Positions 57,101-64,000 of a stretch of 64,000 bases of DNA are shown piece after piece. Source of the DNA: Pseudomicrostroma phylloplanum (lineage: Eukaryota > Basidiomycota > Exobasidiomycetes > Microstromatales); NCBI GenBank assembly GCA_039545275.1, contig BCHS01000007.1:558001-622000 (forward strand), given 5' to 3'. Both the position numbers and the translations under genes were made by a program. The notes beneath the pieces were generated by a model. It did not search any database, had not been told where the DNA came from, and saw nothing but the letters and a program-made list of their open reading frames with translations. Numbering within the stretch: position 1 is the stretch's first letter; each line of letters starts with the position of its first letter.

Positions 57101-58123
57101 GAGAACGCTCGGCTGTCACCTGACGAGCTGGTGGCTCGTCTGCAAGCGCATTACGTCTCCAGCGCAGTTGGACAAGTGTACAAGCTCGTCGGCGCCATTG
57201 ACGTGCTGGGCAACCCCCTCGGTCTCATCTCCGGTATCGGCAGTGGTGTATCCGATCTACTGTACTCGCCTATCGAAGGACTTGTCCTGCACGGCAACCG
57301 AGAGCTAGGCCTGAGCATCGCTCGAGGAGCGGGCTCGTTCGTGCGCAAGACCGTCTTCGGTGTGTCAGACTCGATCTCCAAGTTCACTTCCTCCGTCGGT
57401 AGTGGTCTGGCTGCTGCCTCCTTGGACAAGGAGTTCGAGGCAAAGAGGAGAGCGGCGCGCTTCCGCAACAAGCCTCGACATGCCTTGACTGGTGTGACGG
57501 CTGGAGCCAATAGCTTCTTCTCCTCGCTGACCTCGGCCGTGGAAGGAGTCGCCCTCCGGCCACTCGAGGGTGCAGAGCGAGGTGGTGCACTGGGCTTCTT
57601 GCGGGGCATCGGTAAAGGTGGTGTCGGACTCCTCGTCAAGCCTGCCGTGGGAGCCTTCGATCTCGCCGCTTCCTTCGGTGAGGGAATCAGGAACACCACG
57701 ACCGTCTTTGACTCTACAAATGACATCGACCGAGTGCGTCTGCCCCGATACGTCGCTCCAGACCTCATCGTGCGGCCGTACAGCTCTCGCGAGTCGCTCG
57801 GTCTCGCCTGGCTCAAGAACCTCGAAGAGTCAAAGTACGTAAAGGAGTACTATGTGGCGCATGCGGACATCGGGACAAAGGACGAAGTGGTCATGTTGAC
57901 CACGACGAAGATACTGTACATCCGCACGATGCAGCTCAAGTGCGTGTGGGAAGTAGGGCTGTCGGAGCTCTCGTCGGTGTCCCTCGAGACGGACGGCATT
58001 GCTCTCATCCTCAGGAGTGGCGCTGCGGGACCGTTCTTGAAGCTCAAGGATGTGGGTCTGAGGAATTGGCTGTTCAAGCACATCTCGCGGGTGGTGACGG
58101 CGTACAATCAGGCCAATCGATGA
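48195..58123 (+). CDS. VPS13: VPS13, bridge-like lipid transfer protein
   Basis: Two exons (48195..48310, 48397..58123) encode 3,280 aa; the second is an unbroken 9.7 kb. The chorein N-terminus is exemplary ([20 protein letters not shown], then [19 protein letters not shown]). Long VPS13 repeats follow. The adaptor-binding (VAB/SHR-BD) region lies at about 1,900-2,550 ([20 protein letters not shown]). The conserved C-terminal helices similar to ATG2 lie at about 2,900-3,050 ([20 protein letters not shown]), and the PH-like end at about 3,165-3,280 ([19 protein letters not shown]). VPS13 moves phospholipids in bulk through a hydrophobic groove at contacts between ER, mitochondria, vacuole, endosomes and prospore membranes. 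Length agrees with yeast Vps13 (3,144). Asp/Glu-rich and Ser/Pro-rich loops (near 900 and 1,650) interrupt the repeats. Confidence 0.97.
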
Positions 58124-58312
58124 TGTGACTGATGGGCGGGAAAGCGGTAGTCATGGCAGAGGCGATGTAATGAAACCAGAGGTGGGAGTAGCAAATGTGT
58201 CTCGATGTGCTCGAGTCTCTCAAACCTCACGATGTACTTAGTTCGAGTTCAATGACAATCCCTTGCAAAAAAAAATCTGTGCTCGCTAGCAGCAAGTCCC
58301 CCCTCGTGTTCC

Positions 58313-60351
58313 TCACCACTGAGTCCGGCCAGGTGGCTTGAAGAGCGTCAGCCTCCTTTTGACCCCATCGCTCCCACCAATTTGCTGAACAGTCACATCG
58401 ACATCCGGCGGTAACTTCCTAATTGCATACCCGCTCTCACTATTTGCCAGACCCCGAGGTGTTGCAGGCGCCCCCGGTGCCACAGCTGGGATGTTGAACC
58501 GTCGCACTGCCGCTTCTCGCGCTTCGCGACTGACGCCGTTCCGTCGCACTGTGGGCGGTCCTCCGCCTCCGCTTGTGGGATGTCTGCATCGTTCCCAAGC
58601 CCGGGCACTAGCAGCATGCCGCTGTGTCGACGGAGTAGTGGTAATATCCGACAGCGCCGGCTTCGTGTGCTGGTGTCTCATCTGCAGACCTGGGGATGCG
58701 AAGCGTGACACGGCGTTGTTTCGTATCGTGAACGGAGTGGCACACCTGCTTGCCGTGGCTGGAGTAAGAGGCGGCGCGAGTCGACGACGATGTGCTCGAT
58801 CGGCCTTGCGGGCCTCTTGAGATGGCGTGTCAAAGGCAAAGGTCGAGAGGGAGCTGCGCGTGGCCGTTGGTGGCCGTGAGTATAGCGAAACCGTCGGTTT
58901 CTCTGACCTTCCCCGCGCAGGCGTGGCAGTAGCATGGACATTGGTGTCAGTCATTGCCGGAGCAGGGGGCGACCATCGACGTTGAGCCTCTTGGGGTCTG
59001 AGGGAGCGCAAGAAATGCGGTGACGAAGTTGCTTGTGTATTCATCGTACCTTCACATTGTGGTAGCCAAGGAGGTCGGGTCGTTGCTGTAGGCGGCAGGG
59101 TCTGCTGTGCCTGCAGGTCGGTCGGTCGTGAGGAAGTGATATCGGCTGGTGTTGTCTTCGCAGCTGCTATAGTATCGACGATACTATCTTGAACCGCAGA
59201 GCTTGAAGCAGTACTCAGGCTCTCTCGTCTCGGATCAAATGCAAACAAATTGCTGTCTTCGTCCTCGGAGTCGCTTGAGATGACGACTACGGGAGTAGGT
59301 GGCCTACTCGCGGCCGCTCCTGAACTTGCACATTGGCCAACAATGGAGCTTTGCTTGTGTCCATCGAATTGTGAAGAGCGTTGCTCCTTCCCGTTTGGTT
59401 CAGCGGGCTCTGCGTTCTGATGCGCTCGGACATTGTCGTCTGGAGTGACTGCGTCCCTGAAGACCTCGAGCTCATCTCCCCAGCAGAAGAAGCCATCGTA
59501 GTGGTCGTCTGTGCTGTTCGACTCGGTCTGAACAGGCTCAGCAGGGCTCAAGGCTTGTTGACTGCCCTCGATCTGCGAGAAGCAGAGTTGTTGCTGCCCT
59601 GCCTTGCGGCTTGTGGTGGCTGGCTTTGACAATCCCACGCGAGCTGGCCGCAATGGTGGGAAGGAGCGTTTCGGCGTGGGTGTCTGGGTCAGCGGAGCAG
59701 CATCATGGGCTGCCAGATCGCAGGCTGCGCTCGCGTACGACTGCAGATCATCGAACTTCTGAGGCTGTGGTGGCGACGTTCGTAGTGTGCTGAGAGAGGA
59801 AGAGGCAGCGGAGAAGGTGGCGGAGCTGGTAGGAGAAGTAGGCTCAGTGGTGACTGAGGGGGTCTGTGAAGCCCATGTATGCTGTCTTTTGCTGGTGATT
59901 TTGCCTCCAGAATCGCTCAGAGCCACTTCAGGCTTCCTCTTATGCCGTTGACGCGAGGCTGCCAACCTCTGGGCGATTGTACTGCGGGCAAAGGGTCACC
60001 GACGAAGAAGTACAACTGCAGACCTGGTTAGCGGAGTGACTGTAGCAGCTGTTGTCTCGGCTATCTCTGGTTCTGACAAGGGCGTTTCCACGAATCGGAC
60101 ATCGTCTTCTTCGACAAAGGAACTATCTAGACTTCGCTGACCGATCACAGAAGGGTTCAAAGGTAGCCATCAGTTCACTGAACAGCACTCTGCGGCTGTG
60201 ATAGTCTACTGCTTATCAGACCAACAATCTCAGCTACTTCGTCGCGAGCGTATGTCGAGGTGCTTGTCTCATGGGCAGCGTCGTCTTGGCTGCAGTAGTC
60301 GTATTCGCTGTCGCGCAAGTTGGTCGACCATTGAAAGTCTGTCATGCTCAT
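58313..60351 (-). CDS. Uncharacterised Ser/Pro/Arg-rich protein with SUMO-interaction-like motif
   Basis: The main exon, 59981..58313, is open for 556 codons without a natural ATG at its start, so upstream exons are needed. A consistent model adds 60351..60179 and 60122..60024 (phase 2 at both joints), 646 aa in all, starting MSMTDFQWSTNL. The introns would be only 56 and 42 nt, and the second uses a weak GTCTGC donor, so the 5' half is tentative. Features are RQRHKRKP (basic, possible nuclear signal), VVVISSDSEDED (hydrophobic core plus Ser/Asp tail, like a SUMO-interacting motif), and many S/T-P sites including repeated TPxxxxR patterns that suit cyclin-dependent kinases. No enzyme domain is visible. 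The stop lies 189 bp from that of VPS13. Confidence 0.5.
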
Positions 60352-60649
60352 GTCCTGGTACGGGGCTGCAGTGGGTAGCTTTGGCGGACTAGGCAGTGAG
60401 CGTTGAGTGCGAATTTGACAAGGCAAGCGTGGCCCAGTCCGGCGGCGTGCCGCGTCTGCTGCCTCTGGCCCGCCCGCCCGCCCGCCCGCTCGCCCGGCAT
60501 CGAGGACCGCGCGCAGAGGAAGCTCCGGCGCAGCAAGAATTCCTGCCCGCCCTGCCTGCCTCGCCTCAAGTCGTAGCTTCCTAGATTCGCACTCACCACC
60601 CTCCGTCACCTCACCCTCACATCCTCATCCCCCTCAAGACTACGACACC
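60352..60649. promoter_or_regulatory. Divergent promoter of eS4 and the Ser/Pro-rich gene
   Basis: 298 bp with a perfect (CCCG)5 run at 60469..60488. The eS4-proximal end is a C/T-rich tract (cctcaccctcacatcctcatccccctcaag), the usual pyrimidine-rich start region of ribosomal protein genes. Confidence 0.55.
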
Positions 60650-62156
60650 ATGGTAAGCATCAACATGCAGTGGACCATGCACATGCACACACGCAGATGC
60701 TAGGATGTAGGAGGGAGAGAACGCAGGTTGCAGTCCATCCCATCGGTGCAACTTCGCACAAGTACAGGAGCTGCCTCTGCCGCTTCAGAGCTACAACGAC
60801 CAGCCTACGACCTCATCCTCCAGGCTTGGAGCTCCCTGCTTCCCGTGCTCTCGTCCACCTTCATCGGACGGACGAGTACACTTCGCTCGCTTGCTTCATT
60901 GATGACATACGACAGAAGACAAATACATGTATGGCTTGCTTAAGCTCTACCCGAGCTCTGCAGACATCTTCTTACGTCTGAGTCGACCTTGCGAGCAAGG
61001 AAGCAGGGGAGGCATCGTCAGGGAGAGAGCATAGGAGATGAAGCGATTACGACGGTGGATCATCGGCGGTGGGAAAGCCTTTGGGGACATGGCAACAGGG
61101 TCGCATACCGATGGTTGCCTAGCCAGAGCATCCTGACGCATACCCGTCAGAGGAAAGCAGCGGAGGGAGGAGGGGGTTCACCGCAATGCCCGAGCGACAT
61201 TCGTATCCAACACATCCACTGACGATCCATTTCATCTCCTCCCCTGGTCTCACTTGACGTCTCTAGGTTCGCGGTCCACGAAAGCACATGAAGAGGCTCG
61301 CTGCCCCATCCTCCTGGATGCTGGACAAGCTGGGCGGCACCTACGCTCCCCGCCCCTCGAACGGTCCCCACAAGACCCGAGAGTCTCTCCCCCTCGTCAT
61401 CCTCCTCCGCAACCGTCTGAAGTACGCCCTCACCGGCCGTGAGGTCATTGCCATCACTGCTCAGCGATTGATCAAGGTGGACAACAAGGTCCGAACCGAG
61501 CCCACCTACCCCACTGGTCTGATGGACGTCGTGTCCATCGAGAAGTCGGGAGAGAGCTTCCGTATCCTCTACGACGTGAAGGGACGATTCGTCGTCCACC
61601 GAATCACTGGCGAGGAGGCTAGCTACAAGCTGCTGAAGGTCAGGAAGGCTCAGCTCGGTGCCAAGGGTGGTGAGTTAGACTCGAGCGAAAAGAAGTTCCG
61701 CGGTCCGCGTGACTGTGACTGACTCGTCCCCTTTTAATCTCTTCCCACTCTTCCTCCCGTTCAGTCCCCCTCATTGTCACCCACGACGGCCGTACCATCC
61801 GATACCCCGACCCGCTCATCCGTGTCGGTGACACCGTTCGTTTCAACATCGAGACTGGCAAACTGGAGGAGCACATCCACCTCGACACTGGCATCACCTG
61901 CATGGTGACTGGTGGTCGTAACCAGGGTCGTGTTGGTACCCTGGTCGGTCGTGAGAAGCACACTGGTGGATTCGACATTGGCCACGTCCGTGACGCTCTG
62001 GGACGAGACTTCTCTACCAGGATGAACAACATCTTCGCCATTGCTCCCCCCGACTCGAAGCCCTGGATCTCCATCCCCAAGGGAGGTGGTATCAAGCTGT
62101 CGATTGCCGAGGAGCGTGACCAGCGCAGGCGTCAGCGTGAAGCCAGGGAGGCTTAA
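60650..62156 (+). CDS. RPS4: Small-subunit ribosomal protein eS4
   Basis: Three exons (60650..60652, 61267..61669, 61765..62156) encode 265 aa. The first coding exon is only the ATG; a 614-nt intron follows with a GTAAGC donor. The protein is highly conserved: [40 protein letters not shown], the S4/KOW regions ([16 protein letters not shown] and [16 protein letters not shown]), and the C-terminal [20 protein letters not shown]. It is a structural component of the 40S body near the mRNA entrance side. Codon choice is biased to C-ending codons, as expected of a highly expressed gene. The ATG-only exon matches the arrangement in animal RPS4 genes. Confidence 0.97.
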
Positions 62157-62910
62157 AAGGGTCGAGATGCAGCAGCCATGCTCGTCTTTTCCTTTTGTGT
62201 AGTCACTTGTCTTTCCTTCACTGCTTTGCGTCCTGTATACATTCACACCCTCTCTTGACAATACGCAAGCGGTTTCCAGCATTGAGACTAGCTTGCGTGA
62301 CTTTGTCCTGACCTCTTCGATGTACGTGGGACTTGGGAGGTTCCGGTGCATCTGTCGAGCAAAAACTCTCATCATCATTCGATGTCCTCCGCATCACTCA
62401 TCGCCCCTCTTCTTGTCTACATTCCCTGTAAAATCACGAAAACATTGTCTCAAATCTGCTGCTGAGCAAGAGGTGCTACCTGATGTGTCAATTGCCTGTG
62501 TTGAGCACACGGGTGGACCCCTCGATTCGCGATCACTAGTCTACACTGCTGCCTGTCAGACGACGGGGACAGTCTTGGCGCGAGGCAGCAGCGAGTCGGC
62601 TGCTCTGGCGCGGCGCGGCGTTGAAGAGATGTTTGTGAACCGGTCCGATGTGCTCGCCATTCATTGCCAACCGATGCGGGGGATGACGCTGACCAAGGCG
62701 GTGGGCACCCCGCCAGTCACCTCGAGTGTTGCGCGGGCCACTTATCTCTCCCCCAAGGGACGCCTCGCGGCCCCTCAGCGCCCCGCCCCGCCCGCACGGC
62801 TAATGCCAACGTTACCCTCCCACCCTACTTCACCCCCACCGTCCATCCTACCCATCACTCCCATCCCCTCTCCTACTCACTTCTCCCTCTCACACACACA
62901 CATACACAAC
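62157..62910. other. Intergenic: eS4 3' flank and protease promoter
   Basis: 754 bp. The last 150 bp form a C/T- and CA-rich leader (ctctcacacacacacatacacaac). An open frame runs from 62293 into the protease gene, but its upstream part has no signal peptide and no similarity, so the protease start is placed at 62911. Confidence 0.5.
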
Positions 62911-64000
62911 ATGCGCTCACCTCAATTCAGCCTGCTCGCTGCAGCGCTCATCGCAGCCGCACCAGCTGCCATGGCCGCTCCTCGGCCAGCCACACCTCCA
63001 CCTTTCGTACCTGGTGCCTCCCTCTCCAGCTACTCCGTCGACGAGGTCGCCCCCTTGCGCACTCAGGAGACTCACCCCGTCATCGAGGGTTCCTACATGA
63101 TCATGCTCAAGGGTGGTCTTAGCGCCACTCAGTTCCGTGCTCATCAGCAACTCATCAGCACTGCCCAGCTCAGCGCATCCGCCTTCCACGGAGCCGCCGC
63201 CCAGGGAGCGGATGGAATCGGACACATCTACGAACTCGACGAGAGCCTACAAGGCTACGCCGGCAAGTTCACACCGGACGTCATCGACTACATTCGTGCT
63301 CTGCCCGAGGTAGAGTACGTTGAGCTCGACTCGGTCGTCAAGACTACGGAGATGCCCTACGACGGTTCAATGGTCTGGGACACCCCTTACGACGTCTCCA
63401 TCGACGAGTCGGTCTCTGCCCAGAGCGCCCACAGCCAGAACCTCGAGAAGGGAGCTCCTTGGGTGAGTAGAAGAGCGATGTAGAACGGCGTCTCTAGCAT
63501 CCTCCGCCTCGTTTGACGCTGGTGGCGTATCGTACGGCTATCGGAGATCTGACATCCGGCATCATATCTCTCCGTTGCATCTCTTACCGCACAGGGTCTC
63601 TCTCGAGTTTCGCACCGAAAGCAGCTCGGCCTTGGAACATTCTCCAAGTACCTCTACGACTCGCACGCCGGCGAGGGAGTGGTAGCATACATCATCGAGT
63701 GAGTAGACCCTGAGTCAATGGCCATACGATGCGGCGGCGGCGGCGAGGTGTCACGGACAGTGGGAGGCGGGCCGTGTGGCAGGGCAGTCCGCGTTCCGCG
63801 CCACACTGCTCTAGTGCCCGCGGACCCCCCTCGCTGGGCTCAGCCGTGCAGGGACCTCAGTCGGCGTGGAGTAATATCATTCAACTCCGCTCCAGGGTCT
63901 CCCGCAACCGTCGATGGAATGGTGACATACATTAGCAACACGACGCTAACGACATCGACACTCCTCCTCTTACCCGTCTCCAGCACCGGTATCAACATCA
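62911..64000 (+). CDS. Secreted subtilisin-like serine protease (S8, proteinase K group), 5' part
   Basis: Three exons are visible (62911..63462, 63595..63698, 63984 to the window edge); the gene continues beyond. A signal peptide (FSLLAAALIAAAPAAMAAP) is followed by an inhibitor-I9 propeptide (SYMIMLKGGLSATQFRAHQQ, ending VEYVELDSVV). The mature enzyme then begins near APWGLSRVSHR. The motif VVAYIIDTGINI contains the catalytic Asp; its codon is split by the second intron. The His and Ser of the triad lie outside the window. Such proteases are exported or vacuolar (cerevisin-like) and activate by self-cleavage of the propeptide. The second intron (285 nt) is unusually long for this locus. It could be vacuolar rather than secreted. 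Confidence 0.9.

Noticed and set aside
60900..60981. C/D-box snoRNA in the eS4 intron
   Set aside because: TGATGA and CTGA occur at suitable distance, but the C box lacks a purine at its first position and no terminal stem forms, so it is not called as a feature.

Overview
The window is nuclear DNA of a filamentous or yeast-like fungus, almost certainly a basidiomycete and most likely Ustilaginomycotina (smut relatives). The signs are moderately high GC, dense genes on both strands, short introns (mostly 70-150 nt, almost all GTGAGT/GTAAGT donors), long Ser/Pro/Gln-rich disordered regions in regulatory proteins, a fungal-only FunK1 kinase, and fungal families such as STS1/Cut8, MSB1/Mug8 and mL59. 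The lineage call is inference. I saw no rRNA, tRNA, CRISPR array, intact transposon or virus.

Layout. 0-16 kb: a truncated RRM protein diverges from SKP1; then a Zn2Cys6 regulator, a FunK1 kinase, the nuclear proteasome tether STS1/Cut8, and a CUE-like/CCCH/SMR RNA-surveillance protein. 16-29 kb: a mitoribosomal protein (mL59-like) diverges from the Pol III subunit RPC4; then an uncharacterised 803-aa protein, RVB2 diverging from the exon-junction protein Y14, an MPP6-like exosome cofactor apparently spliced in frame to the U6 exonuclease USB1, and an uncharacterised 418-aa protein. 29-40 kb: an unusually long MCM1-type MADS regulator, a DDHD phospholipase with a possible mitochondrial presequence, cystathionine gamma-lyase, and a small three-exon metallothionein with no long ORF. 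40-64 kb: MSB1/Mug8 morphogenesis protein, a PA-TM-RING ubiquitin ligase, a 9.8-kb VPS13, an uncharacterised Ser/Pro-rich protein with a SUMO-interaction-like motif, ribosomal protein eS4, and the start of a secreted subtilisin.

Most genes are housekeeping and independent. Loose themes are RNA processing and decay (SMR protein, Y14, MPP6-USB1), ubiquitin/proteasome function (SKP1, STS1, RING ligase), and sulfur/metal handling (cystathionine gamma-lyase makes cysteine; the Cys-rich metallothionein lies about 1 kb away).

The most interesting signals are: (1) the MPP6-USB1 junction, where a CAGCAGTAG triple acceptor would decide between a stop after MPP6 and a fusion protein; (2) four copies of a TACARRCGTTGAGAT element upstream of the DDHD phospholipase; (3) the metallothionein and its repeated promoter elements; and (4) several stop-free introns of length 3n. 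All splice sites were inferred by eye from reading frame, splice consensus and family resemblance; no transcript data were available.
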